From Elymus sibiricus (Eukaryota; Streptophyta; Magnoliopsida; Poales; Poaceae), in assembly GCA_039707655.1 (NCBI GenBank), contig CM077666.1, positions 307,918,166 to 307,982,165 on the forward strand: a stretch of 64,000 bases of DNA, given 5' to 3'. Under the pieces are notes generated by a model. That model was not told where the DNA came from. It saw only the letters and a program-made list of their open reading frames with translations, and did no database searches. Positions 33,016-41,587 of this stretch are shown piece after piece (the first letter of the stretch is position 1; every line of letters begins with the position of its first letter). The position numbers and the translations under genes are program-made.

Positions 33016-34542
33016 CTAGGGAGCGCCAGCGTTGTTGGGGTCGCGCGAAGCAGAAGGACCAGCTGCAGTGTCTTCAATAGCTTCATTTTCGTCAGTCTTG
33101 CGCGATGAAGACTCTGAACTTGGCATGAGAGGAGGAATTTTGGGGTTTTTGAACTTCTTCCTAGGCGGTTCTGCCCAGTCAAAGTTCATCTGAAAGTCTA
33201 GATCAGCAAGTTCTTCATCGGTCTTGAGATGCGAGAGGATGGCCCATGATCTGTCAAATATCTCATGAAGATAATAGCGGTTTTTGGGGACTGAGTTATG
33301 TGTCACAGTCATGTTGGCTTGAATAGCTGCAAACTGACGTTTAACCCATCGGTGGTTCTTGTCAACTTTCTGGTGAAGGCTTATGAGCAGCTCACGATCC
33401 GTCAAGACACGTGGTGCTTCAGGTGCAGAAGTTGGCCTTGAAGCTTTTGCAATGGTGTCCTGGCTAGCAGATTCATCAGTATTGGAGCTGGAGATTGGTT
33501 GACGAAATTTTCCATCAAGGGGACGAATTCCTTCATCTACTGCAGCCTTGCCCTTGCCAGGAACAAAGGAGATGGTGCTCTGAAGAACTTTAACTTCAGG
33601 CAAATAGCTCAAGTGATTTTGCCTGTCAGCCTTGTAGTGAATTGCAGATCGTGATCTGATGAATGTCACGATCCATGGAGCATATGGCTTCAGATCAAAA
33701 GGCGACTGTGCCACTGTGACCAAAGTCCTCAGGAAGAAATCGTGAATATCGATGGGAGTACCATGAATGATGTGGAACAGCAGATTCTTCATTATTCCCA
33801 CAACTTCTTCAGTATTGGAGTTGTGACCCTTAATAGGACTGAGGGTTTTGGACAGAATGCGAAAAACGGTCCTTGGCACATATAGCAAATCCTTCACTAG
33901 GAAGGTTGTCCTTGGAACTTCTCCTTCAGCGATTGGTTTCATGAGCACTTGCATCAGGTGGTTTGGCAGTTCAGGTTCTTCACAAATTTTCTTTGCTTCC
34001 TCATGGGGTGGATCAACTGGGAGAGCACGAAGAAGTTCTTCAATTGGTGCTTTATAGTGAGTGTCTTCACTCATCCATTCCAGAGCCCATGTAGCAATGT
34101 CGTCAGCGTCTCCAGAGAAATGGACTGTGGCATAGAACTGAAGAATGAGTTCTTCATTCCAATCGCAGACGTCAAAGCAGAAGCTGAGTAATCCAGCATC
34201 GTGAAGAACAGCCAGAACTAGCCGAAAGCACGGTAAAGACTCCATATCCACATGAGGAATATGGCGATGCGGAAATACTTTGTCCTTGTCGAACAATAGT
34301 GATGCATAAAAATTCATCTGTGTCCTTGTCCAGAATCGCAGGCGCCTGTTCTTGGTGGAGTCATACGGGGACTCACCAATGAAGAAGTTCTTCTCTTCGA
34401 AGAATTTGGCATAATCAAACTGAGGCCGCCTGAGGGTTCTGCCAATCTTAGGCATCACAGGAACTGGTTGGAGGTTGTGCATCTTCTTGCGTACATCAAA
34501 CACTGGTCGTGGGGACCCAGTGGAATCATTCGGATCGGTCAC
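33016..34542 (-). CDS. Sirevirus env-like protein, C-terminal half
   Basis: This 508-codon frame is the longest intact piece of the env-like gene. It has a conserved-looking globular part (DYAKFFEEKNFFIGESPYD, LRFWTRTQMNFYASLLFD, a Trp/Phe-rich stretch around residues 100-300) and a charged, Ser-rich C-terminus. No signal peptide or membrane helix is evident, so 'envelope' is only positional naming. It lies downstream of pol, as in SIRE1-type elements. The frame continues upstream past 34542, and the start shown is the limit of a frameshift, not a true initiator. Function unknown. Confidence 0.65.
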   Translation of the reverse strand: MTDPNDSTGSPRPVFDVRKKMHNLQPVPVMPKIGRTLRRPQFDYAKFFEEKNFFIGESPYDSTKNRRLRFWTRTQMNFYASLLFDKDKVFPHRHIPHVDMESLPCFRLVLAVLHDAGLLSFCFDVCDWNEELILQFYATVHFSGDADDIATWALEWMSEDTHYKAPIEELLRALPVDPPHEEAKKICEEPELPNHLMQVLMKPIAEGEVPRTTFLVKDLLYVPRTVFRILSKTLSPIKGHNSNTEEVVGIMKNLLFHIIHGTPIDIHDFFLRTLVTVAQSPFDLKPYAPWIVTFIRSRSAIHYKADRQNHLSYLPEVKVLQSTISFVPGKGKAAVDEGIRPLDGKFRQPISSSNTDESASQDTIAKASRPTSAPEAPRVLTDRELLISLHQKVDKNHRWVKRQFAAIQANMTVTHNSVPKNRYYLHEIFDRSWAILSHLKTDEELADLDFQMNFDWAEPPRKKFKNPKIPPLMPSSESSSRKTDENEAIEDTAAGPSASRDPNNAGAP

Positions 34543-35102
34543 AGCAAGGGACTTGGCAATTTCCTCAGCAGTGGCAGTGGGAACAGTATCGGTGTCTGCT
34601 GAAGGAATTGAGTCTGCACGAGGAGGGGTTGTATTGACGACATCAACCGTGGGCTCATCTTGAGCAGTTTCATTAGCTGCTGCAGCTGGTATTTTTCAGG
34701 AATGCTCTGGAGCGGTGATGGTTGTGTTTCCTCAGTGCCCGTGTGAATTTCTTCAGTGACGACGGGTGACTGTGGCACTTGTGTTAGAGGTGTGGTGAGG
34801 GGCGAATTTGGATGGAAAGCTTCCCAAAATTCGTCAATGATTGGAGGGGTAGTAGCACCATCAATATCCACATCCTCTTCAGTTTCTTCACTACTTCCAG
34901 ACAAAGCAGTGTCATTCTCTTGCGAGGGCTTCCGAGACCTGTGAGGGCTTCCGAGACAAGACTTGGTGAAGCGAAGCATCATCTTCAACTTCGATTTCTT
35001 CATCCACTTGCTCTGTGGTAGCAGCAGAGTGGGTTTCAGCATCACATTCATCAGCCTGAGGGATTTCATAATCCACCCTATACGGAACAATCTGACATTC
35101 AT
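34539..35102 (-). pseudogene. Env-like middle segment, frameshifted
   Basis: The part covering roughly 34930-34700 (SGSSEETEEDVDIDGATTPP and onward) continues the env-like protein in a frame different from the segments on both sides. The beginning and end of this open frame are out-of-frame read-through. Acidic and Pro/Thr-rich, it is a linker rather than a domain. Confidence 0.45.
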
Positions 35103-35493
35103 CTATGGCTGGAGCACGGGGCGCTGATGAGATAGGAATGGCATCAATTGGAGCATCTGAAGACAATGGTGCAGTCTTCACTTTCTTCACCATTGCTGTG
35201 ATGATTGGTGGGGCTGAAGCTTTTCTCTTTTTCGCTTCCTTCTCAGCAGCCTTGGTCCTCTTCACTTCTGATGCAGAAGGAAGGGTGATAGTTTTTACAG
35301 GTGAATTTGTTGGTGGTGCTGCTGCTGAGGAACTTGATGGTTCAATTTCTTCAGGAATGACTGATGCAGTCGCCCTAGATGTTTTTTCAGGCACAACATC
35401 ATCTGTTGCCCTGTCTGTTGCTGGTGGAGATAAAGGCGCAGTATCAGTGGCCGAAGCTGTTGGCGGAGGAGCTAAAGAACTCGAGGGAGGCAC
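34912..35493 (-). pseudogene. Env-like low-complexity segment
   Basis: 193 codons, Ala/Pro/Ser-rich with a basic KRTKAAEKEAKKRK patch that could be a nuclear localisation signal. It ends at a frame shift near 34935. Between this and 35971 the coding sequence continues as a coiled-coil-like stretch (about 35945-35500) with adjacent stops near 35700. Confidence 0.45.
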
Positions 35494-35971
35494 GATGCCA
35501 AACTTGGCTGCTCACACTTGTTGTGCTCATTAACCACATTGGTGGTGGTTTGGATGAATGTGTCACGCACCCCACAGCATTGACTTGATTGGCGATAAAA
35601 TTCTTCAGACAGCTGACGTATTTCAGACTGTAAAGTTTCAAGCTGCTGAGGAGAAATAGTGAGCATGTTCTTCCGCAGCTCCTTCTCTTTCTGCAGCTAC
35701 TATTTCCTCACCAACTTGGCTTGAGTAATCTTGTGTTTCTCATTCAAAATAAAAGCAGATAATACATGACTTGGGCCAGGAGGCAGATTCAGTTCATCAA
35801 GAGGCGTGTCTGGCTTGGTGCACCAGATGTCAATGAAGTCCAGGAGCTTCTTGGGGTCCAACATCATGGGAACTGAAGAATTCTTAGCAATTGCGGCTTG
35901 CTCTTGCTTCCTTCTGAGGAACTCGGCGAGCTCATCTTTGTTAGCTAGCCCATGTTCATCAGCCTATGGCA

Positions 35972-36850
35972 CTACGGCCTTACTCTTGGGACTTGGCTAG
36001 TTCCACGGCCAGCTGTGACCTTTTTCTTCAGCTTGGGCAGTGAAGACGATGGTTGCCCACAAGCTGAGGCACTTGATGCAGCAATTGGGGCTGTTGGAAA
36101 GCCCTCGGTGTGCTGGCAAGATGCGAGCATGACCGGTGTTGAAGCTTTTGCTACTGCCATTGATGAACTTGAAGTAGGAGGAGGCACTGAAGATTTTGAT
36201 ATCTTGGGTGCAAAAGCCCTTGAAGCTGCCGGCTGGGCCACTGAGGGCTTAGGGACTGACGGCTTTGGCTTGTTGGCAGGCTTCTTTGGCATGGCTTTCT
36301 TCGGAGCACTTGCACTGCCGCTAGCACCAGCTTCAGCTAAGGCCTTTGCGGCCTTGTTGAATTCGTCAACAGCCTTCTTGGCCCGTTTCAGCAACTTAGC
36401 TTGTTGCTTTGCCCATTCTTTTGGGAATTCTTCACCCCTTCTGATGTTGGTAGGATGAGCAGTTTGACCTTCAGCAAGTGGTGGCCTGTTGAACGGAGGC
36501 TTCACAGTAAAATCCTTCATGTACTTGGAGGTGACGAAATTGTAGTCTCTCCACTGATAAGTACAGTGCCTCTTTATCTTTTGCATGCGCGTTTTGCGCT
36601 GCTCCTTGGTTTCTTTTTCATGAGTTTCCTCATCTGGAGTGCAATATCCATCATACAGATCATCTGGAATCTCGAAAGCTGTATGTTCCTCCTTTCTCTT
36701 GCCTCCCTTCTGAGGCCTTTTCCCATCAGCCATTTTCTTCAGCTGAGGTTTATGAACTTTTGAGGACTCTGAAGATGTTTGAAGATTTTCCTCAAGCAAT
36801 GCTGCAAATGAATTAATTTGATGAGAACCTAGTGATTCATCTGCAGACAT
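35972..36850 (-). CDS. Env-like protein, N-terminal segment
   Basis: 292 codons from an ATG at 36850-36848. It is basic overall: KKMADGKRPQKGGKRKEEH near the start, then a compact region with Trp/Tyr (HCTYQWRDYNFVTSKYMKDF), then Ala/Lys/Pro-rich repeats. The ATG follows a possible 3' splice site CACAG (36860-36856), consistent with a spliced leader starting at an internal TATA box (37440-37447). It is separated from the rest of the env-like gene by frameshifts. No known enzyme motif. Confidence 0.6.
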   Translation of the reverse strand: MSADESLGSHQINSFAALLEENLQTSSESSKVHKPQLKKMADGKRPQKGGKRKEEHTAFEIPDDLYDGYCTPDEETHEKETKEQRKTRMQKIKRHCTYQWRDYNFVTSKYMKDFTVKPPFNRPPLAEGQTAHPTNIRRGEEFPKEWAKQQAKLLKRAKKAVDEFNKAAKALAEAGASGSASAPKKAMPKKPANKPKPSVPKPSVAQPAASRAFAPKISKSSVPPPTSSSSMAVAKASTPVMLASCQHTEGFPTAPIAASSASACGQPSSSLPKLKKKVTAGRGTSQVPRVRP

Positions 36851-36855
36851 TGTAC

Positions 36856-37177
36856 CTGTGAATAGAGTATAGTTGCGAGGAAATAGGGAAGAGTCACATG
36901 CATTCTCAGAGATTTTTCAAAATAAACCAGGTGAAGAAATTGACACTTATCGTCTTGACGCATTTCACTAAGTGTTCTTGACAAAGGTTCCAGAGTTGTA
37001 CAGATTGAAGCAATTGCACAATTGAGGAATCTAGTTGTTAAGTGTAACTTAGATGCAAATACTCAAGACTGGCCAGAAGGTAGTGCTGAAGAATTGGAAG
37101 AGTGGTAAAAACAGCACTTGAAGATTTTGTGGCAGTAAAAAGATCAAACTTGGGTGGTAAAAATAAATTTTAATTAC
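36856..37177 (-). other. Probable leader intron of env-like transcript
   Basis: On the minus strand GG then GTAATTA (donor) opens an AT-rich 322-bp segment that ends in TTCACAG five bases before the env-like ATG. The sequence upstream is abruptly GC-rich, as exons are. Inference; no transcript data. Confidence 0.4.
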
Positions 37178-37439
37178 CCCAAGGATGAACTCAACGAACT
37201 GGACGACGAGGCGAAGGAAATCGTCAGTTCAGATCTTCCGTGCCCTAACTTGGCGACGAAAGACGTCTACGGCGGTGGCGGAGGTGAAGAAATCCGCGGT
37301 CGGCGCGAGTACGACAGCGAAGAAGTCGAGACAGTGAAGCTCTTCCTCTCCGGCGACGATGAGTTCCAGCGGCAGCGCTAGGGTTTGAGAGCGGCAGGGG
37401 CGCGAGAGTGAAGTGAGTTAGGGTTGACGAGGTCAAGCC

Positions 37440-37447
37440 TTTATATA
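37440..37447 (-). promoter_or_regulatory. Internal TATA box upstream of env-like gene
   Basis: TATATAAA on the minus strand within CGCGCC..AAGGC. About 60 bp downstream the leader contains AAACCCTAG, a telo-box-like motif common in plant 5' UTRs. It lies between the RNase H stop (38180) and the env-like start (36850). Confidence 0.55.
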
Positions 37448-37820
37448 GGCGCGGTAAAAAACCGAGAGGTCCGAAGATTTTGGACGGATAAGCCCCTGGC
37501 GTTTCGCATCTGAGTGACACATGTCACACATGCATTTTCATCTTTTTATCCATGCGTGTGAAGCGCGGGATGAAGTTACTGTGGCAACCGCCAAAAATTG
37601 ATTAGAATATTTTTCAAAATGTGTTCGCAATTTCTTCAGCTGTCAAGGACACAGTGAAGACCTTGAACAGTGTCAAGTAGAACGCATATGAAGAATTTGT
37701 GAACGGAGTGGGTTGAGTTTAGCACAGAGGGGAGCGGGTCCGATCACATCCACATAGATGACGAAAAACTCCGATTGAAGAATTAGCTATATGTGGATGC
37801 TGTTGAGGACATGAAAAGCT

Positions 37821-37823
<3 letters not shown>

Positions 37824-37884
<61 letters not shown>
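37824..37884. repeat. (AT)n microsatellite
   Basis: About 30 uninterrupted AT dinucleotides between pol and the internal promoter. Confidence 0.95.
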
Positions 37885-37887
<3 letters not shown>

Positions 37888-38179
37888 AGTAGTGAAGAAT
37901 AACCTCAAATGACGAAATTGAAAAGTTTGACGAAATTGCAAATGACGAAAAACTTAAATTTGAAGAATGTCAAAAAGAGGTGGTGGCGTTACCCACCGTA
38001 AAAGAACCATGATGATTTTAGACACCGCGTACAATTGTCGTAGGGTTCTAAAAATCAAATTCTTCATTAATTTCTTCACACTTAGAGGGTTAGTCTTCAT
38101 TGATTGAAGAAAAACGTTACTTCGTGTGTTGTGCATCAAAGTCATCAAGAATGCATAAGCGTTAGGATGTGTGTCCTTT

Positions 38180-38710
38180 TCAAAGGACATTCGAAGATTC
38201 TAAGATGTTTAGCTCACACCGCAACATGCAAAACCTTCTCTCATCCAAGGGCTTTGTGAAGATATCTGCAAGCTGGTCTTCAGTCTTCACGTGGTCGATG
38301 ACGATGTCTCCCTTCAGCACATGATCACGAAGAAAATGGTGACGAATCTCAATATGCTTCGTCCCTGAGTGTTGCACTGGGTTGTGGGCGATCTTGATGG
38401 GGCTCTCATTGTCGCAGTAGAGTGGTACTTTCTTCACGTTGACGCCATAGTCCTTGAGGGTTTGCTTCATCCATAGTAACTGTGAGCAGCAGGCGCCAGC
38501 AGCAATGTACTCAGCCTCGGCAGTGGAAAGTGAAACGCAGTTCTGCTTCTTCGAAGACCAACAAACAAGAGATCGTCCGAGGAAATGGCATGTGCCTGAT
38601 GTTGACTTGCGATCCACACGATCACCAGCATAATCAGAATCGGAATATCCAGCAAGATCAAGCGATGAGCCCTTGGGATACCATAATCCAAGCGTTGGGG
38701 TGTGAGCCAA
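38180..38710 (-). CDS. pol: Sirevirus RNase H and C-terminus of pol
   Basis: The Copia RNase H pattern is present: GYSDSDYAGD (first Asp), LSTAEAEYIAAG (Glu), YCDNESPIKIAHNP (Asp), then TKHIEIRHHFLRDHV and ADIFTKPLDERRF at the C-terminus. It removes the RNA strand during reverse transcription. It is in the same frame as the reverse transcriptase, separated by one stop at 38714-38716. The terminal stop at 38180 is the natural end of pol. All acidic catalytic positions are intact. Confidence 0.92.
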   Translation of the reverse strand: MAHTPTLGLWYPKGSSLDLAGYSDSDYAGDRVDRKSTSGTCHFLGRSLVCWSSKKQNCVSLSTAEAEYIAAGACCSQLLWMKQTLKDYGVNVKKVPLYCDNESPIKIAHNPVQHSGTKHIEIRHHFLRDHVLKGDIVIDHVKTEDQLADIFTKPLDERRFCMLRCELNILESSNVL

Positions 38711-38713
38711 ATA

Positions 38714-40255
38714 TCAAAGAATTCGTTTCACAGCCTGGTGGTGTGATTCCTTCGGTGATGCTTGAAAGCGGGCACACATGCAAACGCTAAGCATAATATC
38801 TAGCCTAGATGCACATAGGTAAAGCAGCGAACCAATGATGGAGCGATATAACTTCTGATCGAAATCTTTACCATTTTCGTCAGTGTTGAGTTGGCCATTT
38901 GTTGGCATTGGTATCTTGAGGCCTTTGCAATCTTGCATTCCGAATTTCTTCAGGCAGTCTCTGAGGTATTTCTCCTGAGATATGAAGATGCCATTGGGTT
39001 GTTGACGAATTTGATGCCCGAGGAAGAATTTCAACTCCCCCATCATAGACATCTGATATTCTTCTTGCATCATATGAGCAAATTCACCACTGTATTTCTT
39101 GTTAGTGCAACCAAAGATAATATCATCAACATATATTTGGCATATGAATAGCTCACCATCATAAGATTTAGTAAAGAGAGTAGGGTCAAGTGAACCGGGC
39201 TTGAACCCCTTTTTCTTCAGGAATTCCTTCAGGGTATCATACCAAGCCCTAGGGGCCTACTTGAGGCCATATAGAGCCTTGTTGAGTCTGAAGACTTTGT
39301 CAGGATGCTTTGGGTCCTCAAAACCTGGTGGTTGAGCAACATATACTTCTTCCTCAAGCTTACCATTGAGGAATGTACTTTTCACATCCATTTGATATAA
39401 GAGGATATCATGATGGTTAGCATATGCGAGCAATATACGAATGGCTTCAAGCCTAGCAACAGGTGCAAATGTTTCATCGAAATCAGTACCCTCAACCTGT
39501 GTGTAGCCTTGAGCTACAAGACGGGCCTTATTCCTCACCACTTGGCCATTTTCGTCCTGTTTGTTGCGGTAGATCCACTTAGTGCTGATGATATTGTGCT
39601 TGCGTGGATCAGGACGCTTAACAAGCTCCCACACATTGTTGAGCTCGAATTGGTGCAATTCATCTTGCATTGCTTGAATCCATTCAGGTTCCAGAAAGGC
39701 TTCATCAACTTTGGTGGGCTCTGAAATAGAGACAAACGCGTAATGCCCACAAAAGTTAGCAAAATGTGAAGCTCTTGAGCGAGTGAGGGGACCAGGTGCA
39801 TTGATGTTGTCGAGGATCTTCTCAATCTGCACTTCATTCGCCACTCGTGGATGTGCCGGACGAGGGCCTTCTTGTTGTTGTTGCTGTGCAGAATCCTCAG
39901 CATCATTTTCATCAGGATGTTCATTTTCTTCACGACGAGGAATGACCACTTCTTCATCAGCAGCTATTTCTTCACTGGGCACAATTTCACCAGTGCCGAT
40001 CAGCTTGATAGATTCCTCAGGTGGCATTTCATCTAGCACAGGAGGCAGGTGCTCTCTTTGCGAGCCGTTAGTTTCATCGAATCGCACATCTACAGTTTCA
40101 ACAACTTTGTGGTGGAAGGAGTTGAAGACTCTGTAGGTGTGCGAGTCCTTTCCGTAACCAAGCATAAAACCTTCATGTGCTTTCGGTGCAAATTTAGAAC
40201 TGTGATGAGGATCTCTAATCCAACATTTAGCACCGAAGACTTTGAAATAACTCAC
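38714..40255 (-). pseudogene. pol: Sirevirus integrase C-terminus and reverse transcriptase
   Basis: One frame interrupted by a stop at 39257-39259 right after KALYGLK. Upstream: integrase tail ([13 protein letters not shown]), a Glu/Gln-rich linker, then the Copia RT fingers ([42 protein letters not shown]) and [11 protein letters not shown], where the first catalytic Asp lies. Downstream of the stop, the YVDD catalytic box is at 39122-39133, followed by GELKFFLGHQI. A second stop at 38714-38716 separates RNase H. No frameshift is needed to connect the parts. Confidence 0.9.
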
Positions 40256-40357
40256 ATTGGGTTTCTTGTCAGTGAGGAGCTCATAAGAAGTCTTCTTTAG
40301 GAATTTGTGAAGATATACCCGGTTGATGATGTGGCAGGCAGTGTCAATTGCCTCAGG

Positions 40358-40906
40358 CTAGAAGTGACGAGGAGTCTTGTATTCATCAAGCATAGTATGC
40401 GCCATCTCGATGAGGGTTCTGTTCTTGCGCTCCATGACTCCATTCTGCTGAGGAGTGTAGGGAGCAGAGAGCTCATGAGTGATATCAAGTTCATCAAGAT
40501 AATCATCGAGGCCAGTGTTCTTGAACTCAGTGCCATTGTCACTCCTGATGTGCTTGATCTTGAGACCATAATTCGTCATGGCCCGATTGGAGAATCGCCT
40601 AAAGACATTCTGAAATTCAGTCTTGTAGGTAATGATGTGCACCCAGGTGTAGCGAGAGTAGTCATCAACAATGACGAATCCGTAGAGAGATGCTGCATTG
40701 GTTAGTGTGGCATAATGTGTAGGACCAAACAAATCCATGTGAAGTAATTCAAAAGGACGAGTAGTGGTCATGATTGTCTTCGCCTGGTGCTTGGCTCTGG
40801 TCATCTTTCCAGACTCACAAGCACCACAGAGGTGATCCTTGACGAATTTGACACCCTCGACGCCAATGATGTGCTTCTTCTTGACAAGAGTGCTCAAATT
40901 CCTCAT
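40358..40906 (-). CDS. pol: Sirevirus integrase core
   Basis: The C-X2-C end of the zinc-binding region (HLCGACESGK) leads into the DDE core: LLHMDLFGP, RSDNGTEF and PQQNGVMERKNR supply Asp, Asp and Glu. It inserts the cDNA into the genome in the nucleus. The frame is bounded by tandem stops at 40922-40927, within the GAG-pre-integrase region, and by a stop at 40358-40360, both in the frame of the rest of pol. Confidence 0.9.
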   Translation of the reverse strand: MRNLSTLVKKKHIIGVEGVKFVKDHLCGACESGKMTRAKHQAKTIMTTTRPFELLHMDLFGPTHYATLTNAASLYGFVIVDDYSRYTWVHIITYKTEFQNVFRRFSNRAMTNYGLKIKHIRSDNGTEFKNTGLDDYLDELDITHELSAPYTPQQNGVMERKNRTLIEMAHTMLDEYKTPRHF

Positions 40907-40924
40907 TCCAGCATGTCCAAGTCA

Positions 40925-41365
40925 TCAATGCCATAGCCAGCATTCCAAAGCTTTTGCCATTAGACATGTTGTAGGCTGAGGACCTGTAGAGAAATCTACA
41001 ATATACAAGTCACCTCTCCTAAAGCCTTCGAAGACTTTGGATTTGTCAGATTCTAACAGCACAATGCATCTATATTTGCCAAAGATGACAATCATATCAA
41101 GATCATAAAGCATTGAGATAGACATGAGGTTGTATCCAAGGGACTCGACAAGCATCACCTTCTCCATGTGTCGATCCTTTGAGATAGCAACCTTACCTAG
41201 ACCCAATACCTTGCTTTTTCCTTTGTCAGCGTATGTGATATGCTTCAGATGAGACGGAGTAAGGGGAGCATCAGTGAGGAGATTCCTATCTCCAGTCATA
41301 TGATTCGTGCAGCCACTGTCCAACACCCATTCAGTGGCTGAAGGTGTATCATTCTGTAGAAGCAT
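40925..41365 (-). CDS. pol: Sirevirus protease and start of GAG-pre-integrase
   Basis: The ATG at 41365 is the first after a ~220-nt non-open gap following gag. The protease active site is WVLDSGCTNHMTG, Asp at about residue 16, as in Copia elements. The C-terminal part enters the GAG-pre-integrase domain and stops at 40925-40927, next to a second stop at 40922-40924. It would cleave the polyprotein in the particle. Confidence 0.88.
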   Translation of the reverse strand: MLLQNDTPSATEWVLDSGCTNHMTGDRNLLTDAPLTPSHLKHITYADKGKSKVLGLGKVAISKDRHMEKVMLVESLGYNLMSISMLYDLDMIVIFGKYRCIVLLESDKSKVFEGFRRGDLYIVDFSTGPQPTTCLMAKALECWLWH

Positions 41366-41524
41366 TAGTCCGACTTACAAATTCATATGCTTCAAAGTAA
41401 AGAATATGATAATGATCAATTTCGTCAGACAATATCATCAAGGAAAAATATTTAGCAGCATAAGGGATGTGTGAAATGAAGCACTCATTCCAGCATGATT
41501 AGCCTACATCCCAACAGGCATTTT

Positions 41525-41574
41525 GTCAGGTCTTTAGCAAATTCATCAGACATTTAGTTGTCTGAAGACCTGAC
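41525..41574 (-). promoter_or_regulatory. Stem-loop between gag stop and pol start
   Basis: The outer stem 41525-41534 pairs with 41565-41574 (10 of 10), and the inner stem 41547-41552 pairs with 41559-41564 (6 of 6, loop of 6). On the RNA strand the structure begins 13 nt after the gag stop UAA (41590-41588). Role unknown. Confidence 0.55.
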
Positions 41575-41587
41575 CCTGCAGAAGAGA

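Noticed and set aside
37154..37381. 75-codon plus-strand frame, acidic
   Set aside because: It is the complement of the GC-rich leader of the env-like transcript and has no support as a gene.
37824..37884. (AT)n tract as a replication origin or regulatory element
   Set aside because: A simple microsatellite; nothing beyond its composition supports a function.
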